Part shown: positions 17,957 to 27,800 of the stretch, piece after piece
How positions within the stretch are numbered: position 1 is the first letter of the stretch
How the letters are laid out: each line of letters begins with the position of its first letter
Source of the DNA: Bacteroidales bacterium
GTDB taxonomy: Bacteria > Bacteroidota > Bacteroidia > Bacteroidales > UBA932
NCBI GenBank assembly: GCA_020026355.1
Contig: JAHHQP010000002.1
Coordinates: 26,999-90,998, forward strand
Length of the DNA stretch: 64,000 nucleotides
Direction of reading: 5' to 3'
Made by a program: the position numbers and the translations under genes
Notes under the pieces: model-generated
What the model was told of the DNA's origin: nothing
Database searches by the model: none
Seen by the model: only the letters and a program-made list of their open reading frames with translations

Positions 17957-18589
17957 ATGAAAACAGTAAAATCACAATTCATTGATAAAATGGAGGAGTA
18001 CAGTGACGAAAAGCTGTATTCCTCCATTCTTGCATGTACACCGCAACCACTTGATACGGTCAACTGGCCGGAATATCCTTATGCGCCGGAGGTGACCTTC
18101 AGAGTCGCTCATTCCGACAAGGCGGTCGCTGTCATGTATGAGGTGGCAGAGGACAATGTCCGCGCCGTCTCCCTGGAGAGCAACGGACCGGTCTGGGAAG
18201 ACAGCTGTGTCGAATTCTTCGTGAAGCATCCGGTAAGACCCGGTTATGTGAACATCGAGATCAACTGCATCGGTACTGCCTTGGCTGCTTACCGTACCGG
18301 ACGTGAGGATGCCGAGCATTTTTCAGAAGAGAAGGTGGCGAAGATCCGCCGTGTACATTCCTTGCCGCACGAGGCCATCGACTCTCATGTCGCCGGTCAG
18401 AAATGGTGGATGATCGAAGTCGTGCCGTTCGAACTTCTGGATCTGGACAGCAGGCCGGCTTCGCTCCGCGCCAATTTCTATAAATGTGGAGATAAATGTG
18501 AGAAAATGCATTTCCTGAGCTGGAATCCGATCGCTATCCCGCAGCCGGACTTCCATCGTCCGGATTATTTCGGCGAGATCATCTTCTAA
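17957..18589 (+). CDS. CBM9-like (carbohydrate-binding family 9-like) protein
   Basis: The 210-residue protein has the family 9-like beta-sandwich pattern (VTFRVAHSDKAVAVMYEVAE, VWEDSCVEFFV, NIEINCIGTALAAY, FHRPDYFGEIIF). There is no signal peptide or membrane segment, so it may be cytoplasmic, although related domains are found on extracellular enzymes. It has its own strong promoter directly after kduI. Binding of a sugar or sugar acid is likely by family; no enzymatic role can be claimed. Confidence 0.75.
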   Translation: MKTVKSQFIDKMEEYSDEKLYSSILACTPQPLDTVNWPEYPYAPEVTFRVAHSDKAVAVMYEVAEDNVRAVSLESNGPVWEDSCVEFFVKHPVRPGYVNIEINCIGTALAAYRTGREDAEHFSEEKVAKIRRVHSLPHEAIDSHVAGQKWWMIEVVPFELLDLDSRPASLRANFYKCGDKCEKMHFLSWNPIAIPQPDFHRPDYFGEIIF

Positions 18590-18619
18590 GCTTGCAGGAA
18601 GAACAGTCGTTTCGGGCGG

Positions 18620-20371
18620 TCAGACCAGATCTGCACGGAAAACAGGAGAAGGCTGATGCTGTTCAGAGTTGAATCCGAACAGGGTTGGCCTTCCTTCTTT
18701 GTCTCTGAGGCAATAGATGCGGAGCTTCTCCGACAGGATTTTCGCCTCTTCCGGGTGCAAGGCTCTGGTCCGCAGCTCCTCCGGCAGCCATTCCTGCCCG
18801 TAGACCACCTGCAGATGGCCCCCTTCCGGCAGCCGTCCGGCTTCCTGCTCTTCCTCGATGAAGCGCTGGAGATATTTGATGCGGAAAACAGGGTCTCCCG
18901 GAACTTTCTTCAAGGAAATTCCGGCTTCTACCCAGGCAGCAGTCAGATCGTAGAGATATTCCGGAGCATGGTCCCGACACCATTCCATCAGGAGGACACC
19001 ACGACGCTCCAGGCTCAATGGGGTCCCGATCACGGAGCGGACGATCAGCTCATCGAGGAAGGCATTCAGGAAATCCTTGCCTTCTGTCTTGAGGTCGCTC
19101 AGCATCAGCTGGCGGAAAATATCCTGCCAGGCTTCCGTATTGTAATAGAAATCCAGCATCCTGGACAGGTGCATGGCTCTTTTCAGATCGTCCGGCGTCA
19201 TTTCCCGGGTCATGAGCACCTCATAGGGAGGGTAGGGGGAATAGCTCAGCCCCAGTTCCTCCGCTTCCTGGCGCATGCGGGTTCCCGGCAGCACCTTCAG
19301 CGATTCCAATTGAATCTCTCCGATCCGGAGGGCCGCCAGCTGCTTCACATCCTCGAAGATCTGCTCGAGGTGATAGAGCGGAAGTCCTGCAATCAGGTCT
19401 GCATGGACCACGAGATTGCCTAAGGAAGCCAGGTACTGCAGCCCGTCCAGCGCGGCATCGAGCCGTCCCTTCCTGCCGCTCGCATCCAGCACATCCTGGT
19501 GGAGACTCTGGATACCGGCTTCCACATGCAGAAGACCGGCCGGCATTTCCGCCAGTTTCGCTTTCAGCACTTCGCTCAGCAAGGCCGGATGTACTTCCAG
19601 ATGGAAATGTATCTCTCCAGCGTAGGACTTGAACAGGTCCAGCATCTCGTCCGCGCGTTTCTGATCATAATTGAAGGTGCGGTCCAGCATCCTCACGTCC
19701 CGGATGCCGTGGGCATGGATATCGGCCACTCGTTTCCGGACCTGATCCATGCTCAGGACGCGGACCGGTTTCTCGCCACCGCTCACGCAGAATTTACAGG
19801 TATTGAAACAGCCCCTGCAGGTCTCCAGCTGCACGAAAGCCTTGTCCCAGCTGAAGAAACGGCTTTCTTCCGGCAGCACCAGGTCGGCGATGGAGGGCGT
19901 CTTGGCCAGGCCCATATCGTGATAGACCCCGTCTTCCAGCCAGCAGATTCCCGGTACTTCATCCCAGTTCTCCCGCCGGTTCCAGCGTGGAAGCCAGGCC
20001 GGAAAGGATACTTCGCCTTCTCCACGGAAAACGCAGCTGACGAAAGGATGCTGCTGGAGAAAAGTCTGGTTCTCTCCAAGAAATTCAGGACCGCCGAGGA
20101 TGATCATGGCTTCCGGCAGCAGTCGCGAAACCCTGGCCAGCACAGCCATGAGATGCTCGTGCGTGAACAGCCAGCAGGTCGCCGCCACGACATCCGGATG
20201 AGCTTCCCAGATCTTGGCCGCCGCCTCGCCGGGATCCTCGTTGATGGTCGCGCGGACCACTTCCCATTCCCAGCCGGCATCTCCACCCAGCTGCGCGTGC
20301 AGGGCCGGGAGGGCCAATGATGAATGTGAATAGGAGCTGTTGAGGTCCAGCCAAAGTATCTTTCCTGTCAT
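18620..20371 (-). CDS. B12-binding-domain radical SAM protein (DUF4080 type)
   Basis: The 583-residue protein begins with a cobalamin-binding-like Rossmann domain (VVAATCWLFTHEHLMAVL, IILGGPEF). A radical SAM core follows, with the cluster motif C-x3-C-x2-C in CFNTCKFC, and then a C-terminal DUF4080-type region. The family is widespread in anaerobes and of unknown substrate. It is not a sulfatase-maturing enzyme: the SPASM cluster region is absent, and so the three sulfatases in the window depend on a maturase elsewhere. No clear partner gene; the next gene on the strand is a HAD phosphatase 74 bp upstream. Confidence 0.8.
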   Translation of the reverse strand: MTGKILWLDLNSSYSHSSLALPALHAQLGGDAGWEWEVVRATINEDPGEAAAKIWEAHPDVVAATCWLFTHEHLMAVLARVSRLLPEAMIILGGPEFLGENQTFLQQHPFVSCVFRGEGEVSFPAWLPRWNRRENWDEVPGICWLEDGVYHDMGLAKTPSIADLVLPEESRFFSWDKAFVQLETCRGCFNTCKFCVSGGEKPVRVLSMDQVRKRVADIHAHGIRDVRMLDRTFNYDQKRADEMLDLFKSYAGEIHFHLEVHPALLSEVLKAKLAEMPAGLLHVEAGIQSLHQDVLDASGRKGRLDAALDGLQYLASLGNLVVHADLIAGLPLYHLEQIFEDVKQLAALRIGEIQLESLKVLPGTRMRQEAEELGLSYSPYPPYEVLMTREMTPDDLKRAMHLSRMLDFYYNTEAWQDIFRQLMLSDLKTEGKDFLNAFLDELIVRSVIGTPLSLERRGVLLMEWCRDHAPEYLYDLTAAWVEAGISLKKVPGDPVFRIKYLQRFIEEEQEAGRLPEGGHLQVVYGQEWLPEELRTRALHPEEAKILSEKLRIYCLRDKEGRPTLFGFNSEQHQPSPVFRADLV

Positions 20372-20445
20372 TTCCTGTCTGTCTTATTTCTGTTGTCCAA
20401 TGAGCTAATTCTTATCTTTTCAGGTCAATGGATTCAGCCTTTTCT

Positions 20446-21234
20446 TTATTTGCTGATCAGTCCGAAGTGTCTGAGCGCCTTCGCGATGCCGTCATCGTCG
20501 ATGTGGGCGGTCACATAGTCTGCCGCCGCTTTCACCGTGCCGGAAGCATTGCCCATCGCCACGCCCGTACCGGCCATCTTCAGCATGCTGATGTCATTGC
20601 CGCCGTCCCCGAAAGTCATGATCTCGTCTTTCGTGAGTCCCAGCTCCTGCATGATGACCTCGATGCCTTCCTGCTTGGTGCAGCCCGCGACGTTGATGTC
20701 CACGAAGCCGGGATGCCAGCGTCCGAATTCACAGCCCTTGAGTTGAGGTTTGATGGAATTTTCAGTTTCCAGGTCAATGAAAGGAGACATCTGCATCACG
20801 TCGAAGCGGATGTCCTGCCAGTCGATCGGCTCCATGTGGCGCGCGTTCAGCTCGTGATAGAAGATCCGTTCGAGTTTCTCGTCGCTCTGGTAGACGTAGG
20901 CGCAGTCCACACCGATGAAGGTACAGGAATAGCCATGGTCACGGCAGAAAGCTCCCATGGTCCTCCAGTCTTCTTCCGGAATCGGACGTTTGCAGAGCAC
21001 CCGATCATCCGTGAAGACATAGCTGCCGTTCATGGTCACGTAGCCGTCGATCAGCCCGCGCTCCTGCAGCTGGCCGACATTGTCCATGAGGGCCGGCGGT
21101 CGGCCGGTGGAAATGTAGATCCTCAGTCCCCGGGCTTTCGCTTCAGCGATCGCGCTGACGGTGGAGTCCGGAATACGGTGGGTCCGTGTGCTGACGAGAG
21201 TACCGTCGATATCGAAAAACAGTGCTTTTATCAT
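20446..21234 (-). CDS. Cof-type HAD-superfamily phosphatase
   Basis: The ATG at 21234 places the HAD motif I at the very N-terminus (ALFFDIDGTLVS), so the slightly earlier ATGs are not preferred. The later motifs are STGRPP and FGDGGNDISML. The C2-type cap between them marks the Cof/YidA subfamily, which dephosphorylates sugar phosphates and other small phosphoesters. The protein has about 262 residues and is cytoplasmic. It is transcribed divergently from transketolase. The substrate cannot be told from sequence. Confidence 0.85.
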   Translation of the reverse strand: MIKALFFDIDGTLVSTRTHRIPDSTVSAIAEAKARGLRIYISTGRPPALMDNVGQLQERGLIDGYVTMNGSYVFTDDRVLCKRPIPEEDWRTMGAFCRDHGYSCTFIGVDCAYVYQSDEKLERIFYHELNARHMEPIDWQDIRFDVMQMSPFIDLETENSIKPQLKGCEFGRWHPGFVDINVAGCTKQEGIEVIMQELGLTKDEIMTFGDGGNDISMLKMAGTGVAMGNASGTVKAAADYVTAHIDDDGIAKALRHFGLISK

Positions 21235-21262
21235 TCTCTTATCTTCTATCATCATTATCCTG

Positions 21263-21270
21263 CAAATTTA
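21263..21270 (-). promoter_or_regulatory. Promoter -7 box (TAAATTTG, minus strand) of the HAD gene
   Basis: Exact TAnnTTTG match on the minus strand, about 30 bp before the start codon at 21234. No clear -33 element. Confidence 0.5.
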
Positions 21271-21293
21271 CTCAAAATCCTGAAAATATGTTT

Positions 21294-21301
21294 TATCTTT
21301 G
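21294..21301 (+). promoter_or_regulatory. Promoter -7 box (TATCTTTG) of transketolase
   Basis: Exact TAnnTTTG match 43 bp before the tkt start, in the intergenic region shared with the divergent HAD gene. Confidence 0.55.
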
Positions 21302-21344
21302 TGTGATTGCATAAAATCGGAAAGTAATACTTAATACATAAACG

Positions 21345-23357
21345 ATGAACACTATTGAATTAATGAATCTTGCGGCAGACAATATCAGGATCTTGTCTGC
21401 ATCCATGGTGGAGAAAGCGAAATCAGGCCATCCGGGTGGAGCGATGGGTGGTGCCGATTTCATCAACGTCCTTTATTCGGAATTCCTTCAGTACGACCCT
21501 GAACATCCGGAATGGATGGGAAGAGACCGTTTCTATCTGGATCCGGGACATATGGCGCCGATGCTCTATTCAGCATTGACCATGACCGGAAAATTCACGC
21601 TTGAAGATCTCCAGCAGCTTCGTCAATGGGGTTCAGTGACTCCAGGGCATCCGGAAGTCGATGTCCTGAGAGGTATCGAGAATTCATCAGGCCCGCTCGG
21701 CCAGGGCCATTGCTATGCAGTGGGTGCGGCGATCGCCGCCAAATTCCTGGCAGCGCGTACCGGTAACCCGACCTTCGCCAAGGAAACCATCTACGCTTAT
21801 ATTTCTGATGGCGGTATCCAGGAAGAAATCTCCCAGGGCAGTGGTCGTATCGCCGGTACCCTCGGTCTGGACAATCTCATCATGTTCTATGACTCCAACG
21901 ATATCCAGCTCTCTACGGAGACGAAGGATGTCATGGACGAAGATACGGCAGTGAAATACCGTGCCTGGGGTTGGAACGTGCTTGTGATCGATGGAAATGA
22001 CTGCGCGCAGATCCGTCAGGCCCTTACTGCTGCCAAGGCAGAGGACAAGCGGCCGACGCTCATCATCGGTAAATGTATCATGGGTAAAGGTGCCCGCAAG
22101 GAAGATAACACTTCTTTCGAGCATACCTGCAAGACGCACGGTTCTCCGCTCGGTCCTGGTTACAGGAACACGATCCTGAACCTCGGTGGAAATCCGGACG
22201 ATCCGTTCAAGATCTTCCCTGAGGTAGCGGAACTTTATGCTCGTCGTGAGGCAGAGCTGAAGCAGATCGTCGCTGTTCGTCGTGCGGAAGAAGCAGAATG
22301 GGCGGCCGCGCATCCGGAGAAAGCCGCTCAGGTAGCCGAGTGGTTCAGCGGTAAGGCACCGGTCATCGACTGGTCAGCCGTTCATCAGAAAGCTGGAGAT
22401 GCAACCAGAAACGGTTCAGCTGCCGTGCTCGGAGTACTTGCAGAGCAGGTTCCGAACATGATCTGCGCTTCTGCCGACCTCGCTAATTCCGACAAGACTG
22501 ACGGCTTCCTGAAAAAGACGCATGCTTTCAAGAGAGGTGATTTCAGCGGTGCCTTCTTCCAGGCCGGTGTCGCAGAGCTGACCATGGCCTGCTGCTGTGT
22601 CGGCATGTCGCTCCACGGCGGTGTGATCGCCGCTTGCGGAACCTTCTTCGTCTTCTCTGATTATATGAAGCCAGCCATCCGTATGGCCGCCTTGATGGGT
22701 ACTCCGGTGAAGTTCATCTGGACTCACGACGCCTTCCGTGTCGGTGAGGATGGTCCTACCCATGAGCCGGTGGAGCAGGAGGCTCAGATTCGTCTGATGG
22801 AGAAGCTCAAGAACCATAAAGGCAAGAACTCCATGCTCGTGCTCCGTCCGGCAGATGTCGAGGAGACCACCGTTGCCTGGAAACTGGCCATGGAGAATGT
22901 GGACACTCCTTCCGCTCTCATCCTTTCCCGTCAGGGTATCGTGAACTTGCCTGAGGGCAATGATTATTCACAGGTGGCTAAAGGTGGTTACATCGTCGCT
23001 GGTTCTGATGCGCAGCCGGATGTCACCCTCGTCGCTTCCGGATCCGAGGTTTCTACCCTTTGCGCCGGTGCAGAACTGCTCCGCAAGGATGGACTGAAAG
23101 TCCGTGTCGTTTCCGTTCCTTCAGAGGGTCTGTTCCGCAGCCAGAGCGCCGAGTATCAGGAAAGCGTGATCGCTTACGGCAGCAAGGTCTTCGGTCTTAC
23201 AGCCGGACTTCCGGTCAACCTTCAGGGATTGGTCGGCCCGAACGGTAAGATCTGGGGACTCGAGACCTTCGGTTTCTCTGCGCCTTATAAGGTGCTGGAT
23301 GAGAAACTTGGTTTCACGGCAGATAATGTGTACAGACAGGTCAAAGCCATGTTCTAG
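21345..23357 (+). CDS. tkt: Transketolase
   Basis: The 670-residue protein is a full-length transketolase, which transfers two-carbon units between sugar phosphates in the non-oxidative pentose phosphate pathway using thiamine diphosphate. The N-terminal KSGHPGGAMGGADF segment, the ThDP region around ISDGGIQEE, the central pyrimidine-binding part (THDAFRVGEDGPTHEPVEQ) and the C-terminal domain are all present. It is cytoplasmic and monocistronic, between its own promoter and a very stable terminator. Confidence 0.95.
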   Translation: MNTIELMNLAADNIRILSASMVEKAKSGHPGGAMGGADFINVLYSEFLQYDPEHPEWMGRDRFYLDPGHMAPMLYSALTMTGKFTLEDLQQLRQWGSVTPGHPEVDVLRGIENSSGPLGQGHCYAVGAAIAAKFLAARTGNPTFAKETIYAYISDGGIQEEISQGSGRIAGTLGLDNLIMFYDSNDIQLSTETKDVMDEDTAVKYRAWGWNVLVIDGNDCAQIRQALTAAKAEDKRPTLIIGKCIMGKGARKEDNTSFEHTCKTHGSPLGPGYRNTILNLGGNPDDPFKIFPEVAELYARREAELKQIVAVRRAEEAEWAAAHPEKAAQVAEWFSGKAPVIDWSAVHQKAGDATRNGSAAVLGVLAEQVPNMICASADLANSDKTDGFLKKTHAFKRGDFSGAFFQAGVAELTMACCCVGMSLHGGVIAACGTFFVFSDYMKPAIRMAALMGTPVKFIWTHDAFRVGEDGPTHEPVEQEAQIRLMEKLKNHKGKNSMLVLRPADVEETTVAWKLAMENVDTPSALILSRQGIVNLPEGNDYSQVAKGGYIVAGSDAQPDVTLVASGSEVSTLCAGAELLRKDGLKVRVVSVPSEGLFRSQSAEYQESVIAYGSKVFGLTAGLPVNLQGLVGPNGKIWGLETFGFSAPYKVLDEKLGFTADNVYRQVKAMF

Positions 23358-23364
23358 ACCTGTT

Positions 23365-23420
23365 CACTAAACAAGAAAAGCACCGGTCCTGAAAAGGATC
23401 GGTGCTTTTCTTGTTTAGTG
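23365..23420. terminator. Very long bidirectional terminator
   Basis: Two 26-base arms (23365-23390 and 23395-23420) pair completely apart from one G-T wobble around a GAAA loop. It lies between the convergent tkt and DUF4861 genes and has A and T runs inside the stem, so it can stop transcription from both sides. Confidence 0.85.
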
Positions 23421-23453
23421 AGGGACCGGAAGGGAAATCTGCGGTCCCGGCGC

Positions 23454-24719
23454 TCAGCGCAGATGGATGACCAGCGGCTGGCGGAGCTGGGCGGTGAAAG
23501 TCTCCATATAGGCGTTCCAGGCTTCGTAGTCCTGAATGTCGGCCCGGTTCCAGCCGAAACCCCACCAGTAGGTGAAGGTCGTTCCTGGCACATAGGTGCT
23601 GCAGGCCAGTACATGACCTTCAGGACCTTTCTTGCCGGGCAGCGGTTCTTCCTCGAAATAGACGACTTCGGCCGCTTCCATTTCTTCGGCATAGGCATGT
23701 CCGATGTACAGTTCCCCGTTATCCGGTCCGGTTGTCGGATCCTGATAGGAGATGTAGCCCTTCTCGGCTTCGAGATGATGTGGGGTCTTCCGGTCGTGGA
23801 TGACGATGCCGCTCACGATCGGCATGGCTTCGTCAAGGCTGGAATAAGTGATTTCCGTCTTGTTCAGACGAGCACCGGCATCCAAGGTGATGATTCTGGT
23901 CTCCAGAACATTGGAGTGACCGTTCACATTCAGTGGCGTGAAAGTCAGGCGGACCTTGAACCGGTAAGGGCCGTTATCCAGAAATTCGCAGTTCTCCCAG
24001 CACCAAGGATAGACGAGTTTTCCGCGGTCGACGAGGGCGGCGGCTCCTGCTCCGAGGGTGGCTCCTACGGCATAGCAGTCCATGCCGTGTCCTTTGTCGA
24101 CATGGTAGGATTTGCTCCGGTGGAGGGCATCTCCTTCTTCCTTATGGCCGTTTTCCCGCAGGTATTTGATCCGTGCTTTCAATGCTGCGTCCGTTTCCAG
24201 ACGGTACATTTCGGCCAGGACCGGTGCTGATGTGCCTCTCTTGGCGAAAAGGTCATAGCCGAAAGCCTTGTCTCCTCTGCGCTGCAAGGTCGGACCGTAG
24301 GCTCTGAAGGCTACCTTATCATTCTCCCAGGCCAGGTCATCGAACCGGGCCGGATAGATGGCACCGCAGGCGATCGTGTCCGGTTGAACCGGTTTCCGGC
24401 CGCTGATCAGACTGTACTTGCGCGTCTCGGAAGCTTTCAGCGTCACCGGGAAGATGACGGTCTGGTCGCTCGTGAGCTGGTAGGGCTGTTCTTTCCCATC
24501 CGGATCGAGGATCACGAAGCTGTCCGTCGGACGGAGTTTCAGTTTTCTGGCGATTTCGGCATAAGGGATTTCCACAGTCTCGGTCACCCGGTCGATGCCG
24601 GACGGTTCTGTGATTTCCAGGTTAAGGTGCCTGTGACTTGTGCAGGACACCGGAAGAAGGCCTGACAGCAGGATGACAGCGGTCATCAGAAGGCCAGGCA
24701 GCAGGTGCTGATTATTCAT
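23454..24719 (-). CDS. DUF4861 domain lipoprotein
   Basis: The 421-residue protein has a lipoprotein signal (MNNQHLLPGLLMTAVILLSG, lipobox PVSC) and a single DUF4861 domain, clearly homologous to the N-terminal half of the permease fusion at 14118 (shared FDDLAWENDKVAFRAYGP, SYHVDKGHGMDCYAVG, FTYWWGFGW). No permease part follows. The residues after the Cys (TSHRH) lack the acidic surface-export signal, so a periplasmic-facing anchor is likely. The activity of DUF4861 is not known to me; its place next to uronate genes and a glycosaminoglycan locus suggests a role in sugar-acid handling. Confidence 0.8.
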   Translation of the reverse strand: MNNQHLLPGLLMTAVILLSGLLPVSCTSHRHLNLEITEPSGIDRVTETVEIPYAEIARKLKLRPTDSFVILDPDGKEQPYQLTSDQTVIFPVTLKASETRKYSLISGRKPVQPDTIACGAIYPARFDDLAWENDKVAFRAYGPTLQRRGDKAFGYDLFAKRGTSAPVLAEMYRLETDAALKARIKYLRENGHKEEGDALHRSKSYHVDKGHGMDCYAVGATLGAGAAALVDRGKLVYPWCWENCEFLDNGPYRFKVRLTFTPLNVNGHSNVLETRIITLDAGARLNKTEITYSSLDEAMPIVSGIVIHDRKTPHHLEAEKGYISYQDPTTGPDNGELYIGHAYAEEMEAAEVVYFEEEPLPGKKGPEGHVLACSTYVPGTTFTYWWGFGWNRADIQDYEAWNAYMETFTAQLRQPLVIHLR

Positions 24720-24741
24720 GGTTCATAGATTTTCAATACTG

Positions 24742-24749
24742 CAAAAATA
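24742..24749 (-). promoter_or_regulatory. Promoter -7 box (TATTTTTG, minus strand) of the DUF4861 gene
   Basis: TAnnTTTG match on the minus strand 22 bp before the start codon. No -33 match seen. Confidence 0.4.
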
Positions 24750-24845
24750 TCAAATTTGTCTTTCTTGGGCTTGCTGTTTTGTCTAGATTTGTTGCTGGAA
24801 TCGAGGATGTATTTCAAAATCCGCTAAAAATTCATTAATTTCGTT

Positions 24846-24867
24846 TAAAATTTGGCAGTATGCTGCC
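24846..24867 (+). promoter_or_regulatory. Promoter-like TAAAATTTG with a GGCAG/CTGCC inverted repeat before the second HTCS
   Basis: The -7-like box has one extra base compared with TAnnTTTG. It runs into an inverted repeat, GGCAG-TATG-CTGCC (24854-24867), which ends 19 bp before the start codon. The layout resembles the palindrome-after-promoter arrangement of the first HTCS, but with a different sequence. Confidence 0.35.
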
Positions 24868-24886
24868 CAATCATTCCCATTGACCC

Positions 24887-27800
24887 ATGGACAAGATCAA
24901 ACATATTCTTTTCTTTCTGCTTCTGCTTCCCGGCATTTTTCTTTCGCAGCGGCTTGCTGCCCATCATTTCACCGCACTTACGGTCAATGACGGACTTTCA
25001 CAGAATACCGTGCTCACCATTGCGCAGGACCGGCAAGGTCGGATGTGGTTCGGTACGATGGACGGCTTGAACCTGTATGATGGCTATCAGTTCCGGGTGT
25101 ACCGGAACCATGCGGAGGACAGTCTTTCCTTGGCGGACAACATGGTCCGGAAAGTCTTCTTCGACGAGGCCGGTCATCTCTGGATCGGCACGGAATCCGG
25201 ACTTTCCTTCCTGGAGAACAGTATGGAAACCTTCCGGAATTTCCGATTCGGCTTTCCGGTCCACGACATCGCTCAGATTTCCGGAAATTATCTGCTGCTG
25301 GCTACTGCCGGCGGATTGGAGATGTTTGACATTCCGAATATGGAAATGCTTGAGATCGACAATGAAGTATTGGCCTCCGTGCATGCGACTGCCCTTTTCT
25401 CGCAGGGGAGTATCATCTATATAGGTACGGAGGACGGTTCTCTGTTCTCCTTCTCGAAGGACAGGCTGGACATCCGCAAGATTGCCGCTCCTGGTATCGC
25501 TGCACCGGTCAATGCGCTTCAGGTTCAAGACGATCTGCTATGGGTCGCGACGGAAGGGGAAGGGCTTTTCCGCCTGTCTCTGAAAACCGGAGAGATGGAG
25601 CAATGGTCCACTTATTCATCGCAGAAACTGCTTTCGAACTATATCCGCGCCTTGCATCTGGACAAGAAGGGAAAGCTGTGGATCGGCTCTTTCAGTGGTT
25701 TGGAAATCTATCAAGAAGGAAGTATCTCTCGCTATGAGAGCGATCCTTTCGAACCGGGCAGCCTTTCTCAGAATTCCGTCAGGGCCATTTTCGAGGACCG
25801 GGATGGCGGTATGTGGCTGGGCACCTATTTCGGTGGTCTGAACTACAGCCATCCTTTGAATAACCGTTTCAGTCTGATGACCCGGCTGCCCAAGGAGAAT
25901 TCCTTGAACGACAATGTCATCAGCTGCATCGTCGAGGATAGGGACCATTCGCTCTGGATCGGAACCAACAGCGGCGGCGTCAACCATTTCATCCCGACTC
26001 TGCATCGTTTCGAGCATTACAAGTTCACTCCGAACAGTACAGGACTCGAATCCAATGATATCAAGGCGATCTGGCTGGACGAGAAGACAGGCAAGGTTTA
26101 TATCGGTGCTCATGCCGGTGGGCTTTCTGTTCTGGATCGGAAGACCGGTCGGCTATCATCCATTTCCTTCGGCGCGCATCGTCTGGTCAATATCTATGTC
26201 ATCGCGCCCAAGACGGACCGGGAACTGTGGCTGGGCAGTCTGGAAGGCTTGTACAGTCTGGACAAGATCAGCGGAAGATTGCAACCTTGCACGACGGATC
26301 TGGAAGGGAATAAGCTGGGAGTCAGTGCGGTCGAGGTCCTCATGCACGACAGCGAAGGCCGTCTGTGGATCGGCGGTAACGATGGGGTGGAAGTCTATGA
26401 TGTCGTGTCCGGTGGTCTGAGACGGTGTGATTTCACCCGGAACGGTTTCCTGAAGAAGATCACTCATGTCAATTCCATGATCGAATCGGCCGACAATGCC
26501 ATCTGGATCGGTTGCCGTGAGGGACTTTACCGGGTACTTCCGGCAACAGGAGGTCTCTTGCATTACACGACGGAGAACGGTCTGCCGAACAACATCGTCA
26601 CCGGTATCGAGGAGGATCGTTCCGGCCGTCTCTGGCTCGGTACCGATTACGGACTCTGCTGTTTCAACCCATATAGTTCCAGCTTCCGTAATTTCACGAT
26701 CGAGGACGGGCTTCAGGGCAATCAGTTCAACAAATACGCACATTGCTTCACCGAGGATGGAAAGATGTATTTCGGTGGCATCAACGGTCTGACTTCCTTT
26801 TTTCCGGATCGGATGTCGGACAACCCGTATTCACCGAATCCGATCATCACCGAACTGAAGGTCTTCGGCAAGAGAATCACGGCCGGTGATGCTTCCGGCA
26901 TCCTTTCAGAAGATATTTCCATGACTTCGGAAGTCCGGCTTGGTCCGGGGCAGAACACCTTGACTTTGGGCTACTCGGTGCCGAACTATCTTTCCGGCGG
27001 CAAGGACAGTTTCTCCTACAAGCTGGAAGGTTTCGATCAGGACTGGTATCAGGTGGAAGGCAAGCGTACGGTCACTTATTCCAACCTTCCGGCTGGAGAT
27101 TACCGTTTCCTGCTGAAGGCGGCGAACAACGATGGAATCTGGAACGAGACTCCGACCGAACTGCACATCATCATTGCTCCGGAATGGTACCGTTCCGTCT
27201 GGGCGAAGATCGGCTTCTCGCTTCTGTTTCTTCTCATCCTCTTCCTGGTGATGAAGTTTCTGATGGAGCGGGCGAACATGAAGAACCGGCTGATGCTGGA
27301 CGAACAGGAAAAGGAACATCAGGAGGAACTGCATCAGATGAAGATGCGCTTCTTCATCAACATCTCCCACGAACTCAGGACCCCATTGACCTTGATCCTG
27401 AATCCTCTGCAGGAACTGATCGTGCGGGAAAGCGATACCTGGAAACGGAAGCGTCTCAAATATATCGAGGCCAATGCACAGCGGCTGCTGCATCTGGTGA
27501 ACCAGCTGATGGATTATCGTCGGGCGGAACTCGGGGTGTTCAAGCTGCATGTGAAGGGCGAGGATGTCCACAAGCTCATCAAGGAGAACTGGTCTTTCTA
27601 TGAGAAGCTGGCCCAGAGCCGCAAGATCCGTTACACGCTATCTTCCGAGGTGGAGGGACGGACCTGCTATGTGGACGGGCAGTATCTTGAACTCATCTTG
27701 AACAATCTGCTGTCCAATGCTTTCAAATATACGGAGAGCGGTCAGATTTCTGTCCATGCAGCCATGCAGGGAGAGGATCTGGTGCTGGAAGTGCGGGATA

